A stretch of 48,848 nt of DNA from Clostridiaceae bacterium (GCA_016293225.1 JAEDEQ010000004.1:1-48848), one strand, 5' to 3'; positions 16,941-24,812 are shown, counted from the first letter of the stretch. Numbers and translations: made by a program. The notes: a model not told the origin generated them from the sequence alone.

Positions 16941-17861
16941 ATGACGAACAGCGAAAACTTTATCGGCGCAATGTCCTCAATGTATAACAACCTTGCCTCA
17001 AACCGGTCTTATCTCGACTCGCTCAACGTTTTTCCCGTTGCCGATTCCGACACGGGAACAAATCTTTGCCGCACCGTAAAGGCAGGCGCAGACGCGGTCA
17101 GACGGCAGGAGAACCTTTCCGTAAACGAGCTTCTTGAAAAAAGCGCAAAGGCAATGCTTCGTTCTGCAAGAGGAAATTCCGGCGTTATTATCTCGTCCCT
17201 TTTCAAGGGCTTTTCCGACCATATGAACAAGCTCGGAGCATACACTGCATCAGAACTATCCGCTGCTTTCGACAGCGCCCTCAAAAACGCCTGCCGCGCA
17301 ATAAACCGTCCGATTTTTAAAGGCACGGTGCTTTCAATCGTCATCGCCTGCCGCGACGCTCTTTCCAGAAAAAGATTTTCAACAACAAGGGAAGCGTTTT
17401 CCGTAATTGTTCCGGCGGCGAACGAAGCGCTGAAACAAACCGAGTTTGACCTTGAGGAGGCGAAACGGGCCGGAGTTGTTGATTCCGGCGCGGCCGGACT
17501 TACCCTGATGCTCGGCGCGGTTGATTCCTTTCTTTCAAGAAAGAACACGCCGCAGGATGTCCCGATCGGACAAGAAGAGCAGATTGTTTTTAAAAAGCAT
17601 TCCCCTTTATCTGCCCCCGAATACACCTACTGCACGGAATTCATTGTGCTGCGGAAAAACAGAAAACCCGAAACGGAGCTTGAAAAAAAGCTTTCCGCGC
17701 TCGGAAACAGCGTGATAGTTGTCGGCGACGGAGAAATAATCAAAGTTCACCTGCACACAAACGATCCCGGAAAGGCGATGGAGCTTTCCTCCCCTTTCGG
17801 TGCGCTGACCGATATCAAAATTGACAACATGGCTCTCCAGGCCGAACAGAACAGGCGGTGA
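16941..17861 (+). CDS. DAK2-domain FakA-like protein, C-terminally short
   Basis: Resembles FakA (YloV), the ATP-binding subunit of fatty-acid kinase that phosphorylates FakB-bound fatty acids. The DAK2 domain (1-200) contains NVFPVADSDTGTN, where FakA has PVPDGDTGTN; the metal-binding Asp35 and Asp37 are kept but Pro and Gly are replaced. RSARGNSGVIISS and the GVVDSGAAGL block follow. A middle domain (about 215-300) keeps YCTEFIV and KVHLHTNDPGKA. FakA is usually about 550 aa; this protein ends at 306, lacking the C-terminal domain. The recG start overlaps or abuts its stop, matching the fakA-recG order of Firmicutes, but no Asp23-like gene precedes it. AAGGAGC supports the start. Confidence 0.85.
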   Translation: MTNSENFIGAMSSMYNNLASNRSYLDSLNVFPVADSDTGTNLCRTVKAGADAVRRQENLSVNELLEKSAKAMLRSARGNSGVIISSLFKGFSDHMNKLGAYTASELSAAFDSALKNACRAINRPIFKGTVLSIVIACRDALSRKRFSTTREAFSVIVPAANEALKQTEFDLEEAKRAGVVDSGAAGLTLMLGAVDSFLSRKNTPQDVPIGQEEQIVFKKHSPLSAPEYTYCTEFIVLRKNRKPETELEKKLSALGNSVIVVGDGEIIKVHLHTNDPGKAMELSSPFGALTDIKIDNMALQAEQNRR

Positions 17862-17866
17862 AAAAC

Positions 17867-19915
17867 TTGAACAACCAAAGCGCATATGACATGAATATTC
17901 AGTATGTCAGGGGCGTCGGCGAAAAAAGGGCGCAGCTCTTTGCAAAGCTTGACGTCTTTACGCTTTATGACCTTGTTCACCTTTTTCCGCGCAATTATAT
18001 AGATTTCAGCTGTCCTGCGGCTATCAGAGAGCTGAAGCCCGGCTCGGTTTACTGCGTGAAAGCAACAGTCGGCAGCGCCGTGAGCAAAGCGCTCATACGT
18101 CAGGGCATGACGATATACAAAACCGTTGTCACGGACGGCGAGGGCGTTCTGCATATCACCATCTATAACAACGGCTATCTTGCCGAAAGGCTACAGGTCG
18201 GCGAGGAATACCTGTTTTACGGAAAGGTTACATCAAACCGCGGTGCGCTCGAAATGGGAAGTCCGATAGTCGAAAACGCAAACCCAGCCTTTCCGATACG
18301 CCCTGTTTATCCGCTGACCGCCTCGCTTTCAAACAAAACGGTTGAAAACGCCGTCCGAAACGCGCTTGAGCTTTACTACAAAACCGAGCCCTGCGACCCG
18401 ATACCGGACAGCATACGCAAAGAATTCAGCCTTTGTCACGAGCAGTTTGCGCTCAAAAACATTCATTTTCCGTCCTGTCTCAAGGACGCGGAAATTGCGC
18501 GCAGGCGGCTGATTTTTGAAGAGCTTCTTGTTTTGCAGACGGGTATGCTTTTGCTCAGGAGAAAGAACAAGCAGAGAACCGACATCGTTATACATAACGA
18601 CTTCACTCCCCATTTTATCCGTTCGCTCCCCTTTGAGCTGACGAATGCACAGAAAAAAGCCGTTTCAGATGCGGTGAACGATATGAAAAAGTGTGAACCG
18701 ATGAACCGCCTTTTGCAAGGTGATGTCGGCTCGGGCAAAACAGTTGTTGCGGCGGCACTGATGTTTTCAGCGGCAAAGAACGGTTATCAATCCGCTCTCA
18801 TGGCACCCACGGAGGTTCTTGCCGAACAGCATTATAAAACGCTTTCCTCAATGATGCCTGAGGATGTCCGTCTTGCAATCCTGACCGGATCTTCAACCGC
18901 AAAGGAGAAGCGGACAGTCAAAGCTGCACTTGAAAAGGGCGAAATCGACATTCTTGTCGGAACTCATGCAATCATTACCGATGACACCGCTTTTCATTCC
19001 CTCGGGCTTGTTGTCACAGACGAACAGCACCGCTTCGGCGTCCGCCAACGGGGCGCGCTTTCAAAAAAAGGCAAGCGTCCCCATGTTCTTGTCATGAGCG
19101 CAACACCAATTCCGAGAACGCTCTCACTGATAATTTACGGCGACCTTGACATCTCCGTTATTGATGAGCTGCCAAAAGGACGGCAAAAAATCAAAACCTA
19201 TTTTGTTGATTCTTCATACCGCAAACGGGTGTATGATTTCGTTAAAAAGCACCTTGACAAGGGACTTCAGGGCTACATTGTCTGTCCGCTTGTTGAGGAA
19301 AACGAAAGCGAGCTTGTCTCTGCGGTCAAGTATGCCGAAGATATCTCAAAAAATGAGTTCGCTTCCTATCGTGTGGAACTTCTGCACGGAAAGATGAAGC
19401 CGAAAGAAAAAGCCCGGATAATGAAAGAGTTTTCCGATGGAAAAATTCAGCTTCTTGTTTCAACAACCGTAATCGAAGTCGGGATAGATGTTCCGAATGC
19501 GGTTGTTATGGTTATTGAAAACGCCGAACGCTTCGGACTTTCAACCCTCCACCAGTTGCGGGGAAGAGTCGGCAGAGGTTCTGTTCTTTCAAGCTGTATT
19601 CTCATCAGCGACGCCGTGGGCGAAACAGCAAAAAAGCGCCTTGAGATCATGTGCGCCACAACGGACGGCTTCAGAATTGCGGACGAGGATCTTCGTCTGC
19701 GCGGTCCGGGCGATTTTTTCGGCTCAAGGCAGCACGGGCTTCCGACTCTGCGCATTTCCGGTATGCTTGACGACATGGTAATGCTGGAGGAAACAAAAAA
19801 AGCGGCGCTGGAAATTTTTGAAAGCGATCCGCTGCTCAAAAGCAGGGAAAACGAAAAACTGCGCGACTGCGTTATCCGCCTTTTCAAAAAAACGGGGCAG
19901 AACGCGCTCAACTGA
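17867..19915 (+). CDS. recG: ATP-dependent DNA helicase RecG
   Basis: Remodels stalled replication forks and branched DNA. The protein (682 aa from this start) has the N-terminal wedge domain with helix-hairpin-helix-like VRGVGEKRAQLF, then a superfamily-2 helicase: Walker A GDVGSGKTV, DEQHRFGV (DExx box), MSATPIPRTL, and the C-terminal QLRGRVGRG arginine-finger motif. I chose TTG at 17867 because AGGCGGTGA, one mismatch from AGGAGGTGA, lies 8 nt upstream. A GTG at 17858 overlapping the previous stop, or ATG at 17891, are alternatives. It is coupled to the FakA-like gene upstream and is followed by luxS after 20 bp. Confidence 0.96.
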   Translation: MNNQSAYDMNIQYVRGVGEKRAQLFAKLDVFTLYDLVHLFPRNYIDFSCPAAIRELKPGSVYCVKATVGSAVSKALIRQGMTIYKTVVTDGEGVLHITIYNNGYLAERLQVGEEYLFYGKVTSNRGALEMGSPIVENANPAFPIRPVYPLTASLSNKTVENAVRNALELYYKTEPCDPIPDSIRKEFSLCHEQFALKNIHFPSCLKDAEIARRRLIFEELLVLQTGMLLLRRKNKQRTDIVIHNDFTPHFIRSLPFELTNAQKKAVSDAVNDMKKCEPMNRLLQGDVGSGKTVVAAALMFSAAKNGYQSALMAPTEVLAEQHYKTLSSMMPEDVRLAILTGSSTAKEKRTVKAALEKGEIDILVGTHAIITDDTAFHSLGLVVTDEQHRFGVRQRGALSKKGKRPHVLVMSATPIPRTLSLIIYGDLDISVIDELPKGRQKIKTYFVDSSYRKRVYDFVKKHLDKGLQGYIVCPLVEENESELVSAVKYAEDISKNEFASYRVELLHGKMKPKEKARIMKEFSDGKIQLLVSTTVIEVGIDVPNAVVMVIENAERFGLSTLHQLRGRVGRGSVLSSCILISDAVGETAKKRLEIMCATTDGFRIADEDLRLRGPGDFFGSRQHGLPTLRISGMLDDMVMLEETKKAALEIFESDPLLKSRENEKLRDCVIRLFKKTGQNALN

Positions 19916-19935
19916 TATGCGAAAGGAAAAATAAA

Positions 19936-20400
19936 ATGAAAAAAATTTCAAGCTTCACCATTGACCACACAATTCTTCAAAAAGGAATGTATACCTCGCG
20001 CATTGACGGCGACTGCGTGACCTATGACATACGCACGCGCCGTCCCAACGCCGAGCCCGTGATGAACAACGCAGCCATTCACACGCTTGAGCACCTTTTT
20101 GCAACCTATGTCAGAAACAGCGAATTTTCCGACAGTGTTATCTACTTCGGACCCATGGGCTGCCGCACGGGCTTTTACTTCATTGTCCGGGACGCGGTTT
20201 CCCCGGCGCAGGCAATAGAGCTTACAAGAAACGCGCTCAGCTTCTGCGCGGAATTTTCCGGCGAAGTTCCGGGAGTCAGCGCAAAAGAATGCGGAAACTG
20301 GCGCGACCACGACCTTGAAGGAGCAAAAAAGGAGGCCGCCGCAATGCTTACGGTGCTTGAAAAATGGGAGGAAAAGGACCTTGTTTATCCTGTAAGGTGA
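19936..20400 (+). CDS. luxS: S-ribosylhomocysteine lyase (LuxS)
   Basis: Cleaves S-ribosylhomocysteine to homocysteine and DPD, the precursor of autoinducer-2, within the activated methyl cycle. The 154-aa protein has the metal-binding HTLEH motif (His49, Glu52, His53), Cys119 in KECGN as third ligand, and the catalytic Cys76 in MGCRTGFY. Length is normal. It lies 20 bp after recG with a GAAAGGAAA-type site and is likely cotranscribed. The Pfs nucleosidase and metE/metK that often accompany luxS are not in the window. No clear terminator was seen in the 96 bp downstream, before the next promoter. Confidence 0.97.
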   Translation: MKKISSFTIDHTILQKGMYTSRIDGDCVTYDIRTRRPNAEPVMNNAAIHTLEHLFATYVRNSEFSDSVIYFGPMGCRTGFYFIVRDAVSPAQAIELTRNALSFCAEFSGEVPGVSAKECGNWRDHDLEGAKKEAAAMLTVLEKWEEKDLVYPVR

Positions 20401-20496
20401 GAACAAACCGCAGCCTTTGAAGAATAAATTTACATTTTCCCCTGTCTCTGATTTGATTTTTTAAGGAGTCTTTCGGGAAATTATTTCCGTTCTTTG

Positions 20497-20525
20497 TTGA
20501 CAAAGAGCCGCCGCCGATATATAAT
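20497..20525 (+). promoter_or_regulatory. Perfect consensus promoter of the 112-aa secreted protein
   Basis: TTGACA (20497-20502), 17-bp spacer, TATAAT (20520-20525). Combined with TAGGAGGTAA before the ATG, this predicts one of the highest expression levels in the window. Confidence 0.9.
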
Positions 20526-20554
20526 ACAATTACCAAATATAGGAGGTAATAAAA

Positions 20555-20893
20555 ATGAAGAAAGTTATCGCACTTGTTCTTGCAATCATCATGACTTTCT
20601 CAATCGGCGTTGTTGCTTTTGCCGAAGACGAAGCTCCGGCTGAGCCCACAACCGTTGTTGAGGAAACCACCGAGGAGCAGTTTGATCCGATGAAGCTTCC
20701 CGCATGGCTCATCCCCGTTGCTCTCAAGGTTGCCAAGATTGCCCTGAAGCTTGCAAAAGTTTTTGTTAAGATTGCAACCATTTTCGGTATCATTGATTCC
20801 GGCGATCTTGTTGCAAAGATCACTGATTTCATCAGCGGTCTCCAGAAGCCGGACACCACGCCCGAAACCACCACTGCAGTTGTTGCTGCATAA
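20555..20893 (+). CDS. Small secreted protein with cationic amphipathic helix
   Basis: Family not recognised. The 112-aa protein starts with a Sec signal peptide (MKKVIALVLAIIMTFSIG, predicted cleavage after AFA near residue 23). An acidic Thr/Glu stretch (24-43) follows. Residues about 46-78 form a strongly cationic amphipathic stretch with KVAKIALKLAKVFVKIA at its core, resembling a membrane-active peptide. The tail is Thr/Pro-rich and ends TTTAVVAA. The acidic N-terminal part could neutralise the basic helix, as in some antimicrobial precursors, but no protease, immunity or exporter gene is adjacent. It is monocistronic with a perfect promoter, a full-strength RBS and a long terminator. 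Confidence 0.8.
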   Translation: MKKVIALVLAIIMTFSIGVVAFAEDEAPAEPTTVVEETTEEQFDPMKLPAWLIPVALKVAKIALKLAKVFVKIATIFGIIDSGDLVAKITDFISGLQKPDTTPETTTAVVAA

Positions 20894-20952
20894 GTAAGCT
20901 TTCCACGGATATGCCGCATTCAGCGCATACCTAAAGGCAAAGCCAAGGATAC

Positions 20953-21018
20953 AAAGCTATAATTTACAGAAAGCAAAATGAAAATGCTTTTCGTAATTTA
21001 TAGCTTTTCTTTTTTTGT
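20953..21018 (+). terminator. Long terminator hairpin after the 112-aa secreted protein
   Basis: A stem of about 22 bp (AAAGCTATA...TTTAC with its complement GTAA...TATAGCTTT) is followed by TCTTTTTTTG. It occupies most of the gap 20894-21108; beyond it is AT-rich sequence and then the hppA promoter. Confidence 0.85.
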
Positions 21019-21108
21019 TTAAGCAGAAGAAAAACCGTGTATAAAGGCTGTGATTGATTGTTTTTGTTCAACATCAACAAAATTTACAAATAACTTTTAT
21101 TTAATACC

Positions 21109-21137
21109 TTGACATTTACCAAAATTTGTAATAAGAT
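21109..21137 (+). promoter_or_regulatory. Promoter of the membrane pyrophosphatase gene
   Basis: TTGACA (21109-21114), 17-bp spacer, TAAGAT (21132-21137), leaving an approximately 88-nt leader to the ATG at 21232. I see no known riboswitch in that leader. Confidence 0.75.
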
Positions 21138-21231
21138 TAAAGTTACCTCATAGTGAAGTGAATTTGGAGAGAATAGCTATGGAGAAAATATTGACGCGGC
21201 CCGTCCTGTGCCGCAAAAGGAGTTAAAAAAA

Positions 21232-23262
21232 ATGGACAAACTTCTCTATGCAGTCCCCGTTGTCAGTGTTGTCGGCCTGCTGTTCGCTCTCTTCCTTGCT
21301 CTCAAGGTTAAAAAGCAGCCCGCCGGCAATGAAAAAATGAAAGAAATTGCCGCCTCTATCCATGAGGGCGCAACTGCTTTCCTTTTTTCCGAGTACAAAA
21401 TCATCGTTATCTTTGTTGCCGTAATCTTCCTTGCCATCGGTCTTTTGCTGAAGAACTGGCTTGAGGCTGTCTGCTTTGTTGTCGGCGCTCTGTTTTCCGT
21501 TGCCGCAGGCTATTTCGGAATGCGCGTTGCAACCCTTGCAAACGTCCGCACAGCCAACGCCGCAAAGGAAAAAGGCATGGCAAAAGCCCTTTCCGTTGCG
21601 TTTTCCGGCGGTTCGGTAATGGGTCTTTGCGTTGCAGGTCTCGGTCTGCTCGGAATTTCGCTCATCTACATAATCACCAAGGACGACAATATTCTTTTCG
21701 GCTTCAGCCTCGGCGCTTCGTCTATAGCGCTGTTTGCCCGCGTCGGCGGCGGTATATACACCAAGGCAGCCGATGTCGGCGCAGACCTTGTCGGTAAAGT
21801 TGAAGCCGGTATTCCGGAGGACGACCCGAGAAACCCTGCCGTTATTGCTGACAATGTCGGCGACAATGTCGGCGACGTTGCAGGCATGGGCGCAGACCTC
21901 TTTGAAAGCTACGCCGGCGCCGTTATTTCGGCTATCACCCTCGGTCTTCTTTTCTGCAAGAATGTTATGCCTGACAAGCTTGCATTCGGCGCCGTTTATC
22001 CTCTCATCATTGCCGCCCTCGGTCTTGTTTCGTCGGTTCTCGGAACATTCTTTGTCCGCGGCGACAAGAACCCGGCAAGGTCGCTCAAAATCGGCACATA
22101 TGTTGCCTCGGGCATTGTTTTTGTGGGTTCGCTTGTACTCAGCCGCGTCTTTTTCGGCTCACTCTATTACGGAATCACAATCGTTGCCGGTCTCATCGTC
22201 GGCGTACTCATCGGATTCTTCACCGAAGTTTACACCTCGGACGCATACGGCTTTGTTAAAAAGATTGCAAAGCAGTCGGAAACCGGTTCGGCAACAAACA
22301 TCATCTCAGGTATTGCCACGGGCTTCCAGTCCACAGCCGTTTCAATCATTTTTATCTGCATCGGCATCTTCGTTGCTTTCTTCTTCGGAAGCAAGTGCGG
22401 TGAGGGCGGCGGAATCTACGGAATTGCCCTTGCCGCGGTCGGAATGCTTTCAACAACCGGCATCACCGTTGCTGTTGACGCCTACGGTCCCATTGCGGAC
22501 AACGCAGGCGGTATTGCGGAAATGAGCGGCCTTGACGAATCTGTCCGCGACATCACGGACAAGCTCGACTCCGTCGGAAACACCACCGCCGCGATGGGCA
22601 AGGGCTTTGCCATCGGCTCTGCGGCGCTCACAGCCCTTGCGCTGTTCTTCTCATACAAGGAGGCTGTCGGTCTGAGCGGCATTGACATTCTGAGCAGCAA
22701 CGTTGTTATCGGTCTTTTCATCGGCGGAATGCTGCCGTTCGTCTTCTCCGCTTTCACAATGGAATCGGTCAGCAAAGCGGCTTATCAGATGATTGAAGAG
22801 GTACGCCGTCAGTTCAGAACAATTCCCGGTATTCTTGAAGGAAAAGCAAAGCCTGATTACAAAACCTGCGTTGCAATCTCGACCAAAGCCTCACTTCGTG
22901 AAATGGTCGTTCCCGGTCTTCTTGCAATCGCCGCGCCGCTTATTGTCGGCTGTCTCCTCGGAACAAGCGCACTCGGCGGACTTCTTGCCGGCTCGCTCGT
23001 AACCGGCGTTCTTGTTGCAATCTTCATGTCCAACGCCGGCGGCGCATGGGACAACGCGAAGAAATTCATTGAGGGCGGAAAACACGGCGGAAAAGGCAGC
23101 GACGCACACAAGGCTGCCGTTGTCGGCGACACCGTTGGCGACCCGTTCAAGGATACCTCCGGCCCGTCAATCAACATTCTTATTAAGCTCATGACTGTTG
23201 TTTCGCTTGTTTTTGCACCGCTCTTTGTTCTCATCAACAACGGCGCAGGACTTCTCGGATAA
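21232..23262 (+). CDS. hppA: Membrane ion-pumping pyrophosphatase, K+-dependent type
   Basis: Couples hydrolysis of pyrophosphate to H+ or Na+ export across the cytoplasmic membrane, recovering energy from biosynthetic PPi. AAAAGGAG lies 9 nt before the ATG at 21232; an upstream GTG in frame lacks an RBS. The 676-aa protein has about 16 hydrophobic segments and the substrate loops DNVGDNVGDVAGMGADLFES and, near residue 420-432, DAYGPIADNAGG. GNTTAA at 449-454 has the Ala that marks the K+-dependent subfamily. Whether it pumps Na+, H+ or both cannot be decided from what I can read. It is monocistronic. Confidence 0.95.
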   Translation: MDKLLYAVPVVSVVGLLFALFLALKVKKQPAGNEKMKEIAASIHEGATAFLFSEYKIIVIFVAVIFLAIGLLLKNWLEAVCFVVGALFSVAAGYFGMRVATLANVRTANAAKEKGMAKALSVAFSGGSVMGLCVAGLGLLGISLIYIITKDDNILFGFSLGASSIALFARVGGGIYTKAADVGADLVGKVEAGIPEDDPRNPAVIADNVGDNVGDVAGMGADLFESYAGAVISAITLGLLFCKNVMPDKLAFGAVYPLIIAALGLVSSVLGTFFVRGDKNPARSLKIGTYVASGIVFVGSLVLSRVFFGSLYYGITIVAGLIVGVLIGFFTEVYTSDAYGFVKKIAKQSETGSATNIISGIATGFQSTAVSIIFICIGIFVAFFFGSKCGEGGGIYGIALAAVGMLSTTGITVAVDAYGPIADNAGGIAEMSGLDESVRDITDKLDSVGNTTAAMGKGFAIGSAALTALALFFSYKEAVGLSGIDILSSNVVIGLFIGGMLPFVFSAFTMESVSKAAYQMIEEVRRQFRTIPGILEGKAKPDYKTCVAISTKASLREMVVPGLLAIAAPLIVGCLLGTSALGGLLAGSLVTGVLVAIFMSNAGGAWDNAKKFIEGGKHGGKGSDAHKAAVVGDTVGDPFKDTSGPSINILIKLMTVVSLVFAPLFVLINNGAGLLG

Positions 23263-23284
23263 CAGGTACATACCTCAACTTCAG

Positions 23285-23317
23285 AACCGGCCGGGTGTTT
23301 TTGCTCAGCCGGTTTTT
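23285..23317 (+). terminator. Intrinsic terminator after hppA
   Basis: AACCGGC (23285-23291) pairs with GCCGGTT (23308-23314) and is followed by TTT, 22 bp past the hppA stop codon. Confidence 0.7.
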
Positions 23318-23370
23318 CAAATAAGAACAAAATAAAAACTAAAAAAGTTGAAAAAAATAAGCAAATTATG

Positions 23371-23399
23371 TTGACATCCAAGGATAAATAAGGTATAAT
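23371..23399 (+). promoter_or_regulatory. Perfect consensus promoter of tRNA-Thr
   Basis: TTGACA (23371-23376), 17-bp spacer, TATAAT (23394-23399), 20 bp before the tRNA 5' end. Confidence 0.88.
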
Positions 23400-23419
23400 A
23401 GCGGAGCTGTGTTGAAAGT

Positions 23420-23495
23420 GCTGCTATGGCGCAGTCGGTAGCGCGCATCCTTGGTAAGGATGAGGTCACCAGTTCAAATCTGGTTAGCAGCTCCA
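23420..23495 (+). tRNA. tRNA-Thr, anticodon GGU
   Basis: A complete cloverleaf. The acceptor stem GCTGCTA pairs with TAGCAGC. The anticodon stem CATCC/GGATG encloses the loop TTGGTAA, giving anticodon GGU for ACC/ACU codons. The T arm contains GTTCAAATC, and CCA is encoded. It is a single-gene unit between its own promoter and a bidirectional terminator. Confidence 0.97.
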
Positions 23496-23532
23496 AAAAT
23501 CCCGTTCGCAAAATTGCGAACGGGATTTTTTT
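23496..23532 (+). terminator. Bidirectional terminator after tRNA-Thr
   Basis: A 10-bp GC-rich stem (ATCCCGTTCGC / GCGAACGGGAT) is flanked by A and T tracts on both sides, so it can stop the tRNA transcript and any minus-strand transcription coming from the alarmone synthetase gene. Confidence 0.9.
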
Positions 23533-23689
23533 GTCTGTAACTTCTATTTACTGCTTATTGAGAAGTGCAACATTGAATTTTTCCTCTGGGTGTATCATCT
23601 GCTAAATACATTCAGAATCACCTATACTTTCCACAATTCTTCAATACGCTTTTAATTGTTTTTTTAATGTTTCCTGACCTATGCAAGGC

Positions 23690-24352
23690 TTATGCTTCAC
23701 TTTCCTGCGCGTTCTGCGCCTGCGTAATGCGCTTATACATATCCTGCATCTGTCTGTCGATATCGGCAATCTTGTCCGCACACTCGTACATTTCCTCGTT
23801 TATGCCCTCAGGCAGCTTTGATTTGTCCGCCTTATAGCGGATGTCGTGCTCAAGACTTGCCCAGAAGTCCATTGCAATCGTGCGCAGCTGAATCTCCGCC
23901 ATGACGTACTCCGTCCTGTCCGAAAGATAGACCGGAACGCGGATGTCAAGGTGCAGCGAACGGTAGCCGTTGTAGTTCGGGTTCTTTATATAGTCCTGCC
24001 GCTTGATTATTTCAATATCCTTCTGCCGCTCAAGCATCCGGGCAACGCTGTAAACATCGTCGATATAATGGCACACAACGCGCACTCCGGCAATGTCGTT
24101 GACCTTGCTTTTCGCCTCATTCAGCGTTACGGGCAAGCCCTTTTTCAAAAGCTTCGCCGCAATGCTGCCGAACGACTTGACCCGCTTTTCAATGTGGTGA
24201 ATCGGATTGCGCGCATACAGAACCTTGAACTCGTTGTTAAGCACCTCAAACTTCAGCGCAAGCTGCTTCACCGCCGAATCGTAAAGATTCATCATCACAA
24301 GCGCTTCGTGCGCGTCCTCAAAAATTTCCTCGCTGCTTTTGCTTTCATTCAT
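23690..24352 (-). CDS. Small alarmone (p)ppGpp synthetase
   Basis: A RelQ/SasB-type single-domain (p)ppGpp synthetase. It transfers pyrophosphate from ATP to GDP/GTP during stress and has no hydrolase, TGS or ACT domains. Recognisable blocks are NDIAGVRVVCHYIDDVY, NPNYNGYRSLHL and the catalytic AEIQLRTIAMDFWASLEH. The start at 24352 (220 aa) is preferred: GGTGG lies 8 nt before it, and the best promoter (-10 at 24387-24392) would start transcription right at the alternative ATG at 24379, leaving no leader there. A coiled C-terminal tail (KIADIDRQMQDMYKRI) fits oligomer-forming members. It diverges from the purine operon, where pools of its substrates are made. Confidence 0.9.
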   Translation of the reverse strand: MNESKSSEEIFEDAHEALVMMNLYDSAVKQLALKFEVLNNEFKVLYARNPIHHIEKRVKSFGSIAAKLLKKGLPVTLNEAKSKVNDIAGVRVVCHYIDDVYSVARMLERQKDIEIIKRQDYIKNPNYNGYRSLHLDIRVPVYLSDRTEYVMAEIQLRTIAMDFWASLEHDIRYKADKSKLPEGINEEMYECADKIADIDRQMQDMYKRITQAQNAQESEA

Positions 24353-24386
24353 ATCCGAATCCACCGCTTTCTTTTTCATCTTATAA

Positions 24387-24416
24387 ATGATACTATATTG
24401 CGCCGCCGTCTGTCAA
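24387..24416 (-). promoter_or_regulatory. Promoter of the small alarmone synthetase
   Basis: Minus-strand TTGACA (24411-24416), 18-bp spacer, TATCAT (24387-24392). The predicted transcription start falls at about 24380, next to the upstream candidate ATG, which supports use of the internal start at 24352. Confidence 0.65.
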
Positions 24417-24500
24417 CAAGCAAACGACGCGGACGGCAGTTTTTGCTTAATCACCGATAATACTTTGCTTTTGAGAAATATAGTCGTTCCTTTTCAATAA

Positions 24501-24529
24501 TTGACAAAGCATTTTTGCAATGTTATAAT
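24501..24529 (+). promoter_or_regulatory. Perfect consensus promoter of the purine operon
   Basis: TTGACA (24501-24506), 17-bp spacer, TATAAT (24524-24529). Predicted transcription start near 24536, giving a 277-nt leader to purE. The 84 bases between this and the divergent promoter hold nothing I can assign. No PurR box was recognised. Confidence 0.9.
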
Positions 24530-24535
24530 GGCTTT

Positions 24536-24640
24536 GCAACCGGCGGTTCTTCCGCCGGGAGCCGAGACGCAAAAGCGTGCGGAATTTTTCCGCGGCTCAG
24601 GGCCTAACTTTTGCGTTTTGCAAACCGCCGCCGAACAATT
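24536..24640 (+). ncRNA. Unassigned structured RNA leader upstream of the ZTP riboswitch
   Basis: Right after the promoter comes GC-rich sequence that can fold two ways. Fold A is local: a 7-bp hairpin 24540-24546/24552-24558, then a three-way junction closed by GAGCC 24559-24563/GGCTC 24594-24598 with inner hairpins ACGC-AAAA-GCGT (24567-24578) and GCGGAA-TTT-TTCCGC (24579-24593). Fold B is long-range: 24541-24548 with 24623-24630 (8 bp) and 24567-24575 with 24608-24616 (9 bp), both perfect, giving a long hairpin with a large internal bubble. The folds exclude each other. It matches no riboswitch I know. A 6S-like RNA is possible, since 6S genes neighbour purine genes in some phyla. There is no terminator before the ZTP aptamer. 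Confidence 0.5.
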
Positions 24641-24668
24641 CCTTCAAGAATCGCTCAGTGCAAAAATC

Positions 24669-24746
24669 CATATAGCTTTTCGGAACTGACGGATTGAGTG
24701 GAGCACCACATGAACCGAAAAGCCGAATCAGTCGACCGTCTGGGCA
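24669..24746 (+). promoter_or_regulatory. ZTP riboswitch (pfl motif)
   Basis: The segment contains GGAACTGACGG, then GTGGAGCACCAC, and ends with GTCGACCGTCTGGGCA, which closely matches the conserved pfl/ZTP 3' block. ZTP/ZMP accumulates when 10-formyl-THF limits AICAR transformylation. Location before purE with fhs, purN and purH downstream is the expected context. The conserved 3' block runs into the 5' arm of the terminator at 24742, so ligand binding should prevent termination (ON switch). Confidence 0.85.
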
Positions 24747-24782
24747 TACTTATTCTTTAAAAGGATAGGTGTGCCCTTTTTG
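24742..24782 (+). terminator. Riboswitch-controlled terminator before purE
   Basis: GGGCATACTTAT (from 24742) pairs with ATAGGTGTGCCC (ending 24776) and is followed by TTTTTG. The 5' arm overlaps the GGGC of the ZTP aptamer, the expression platform of a transcriptional ON switch. Confidence 0.85.
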
Positions 24783-24812
24783 ATTATTTGAACGAAGGGA
24801 GACTACCATCAA

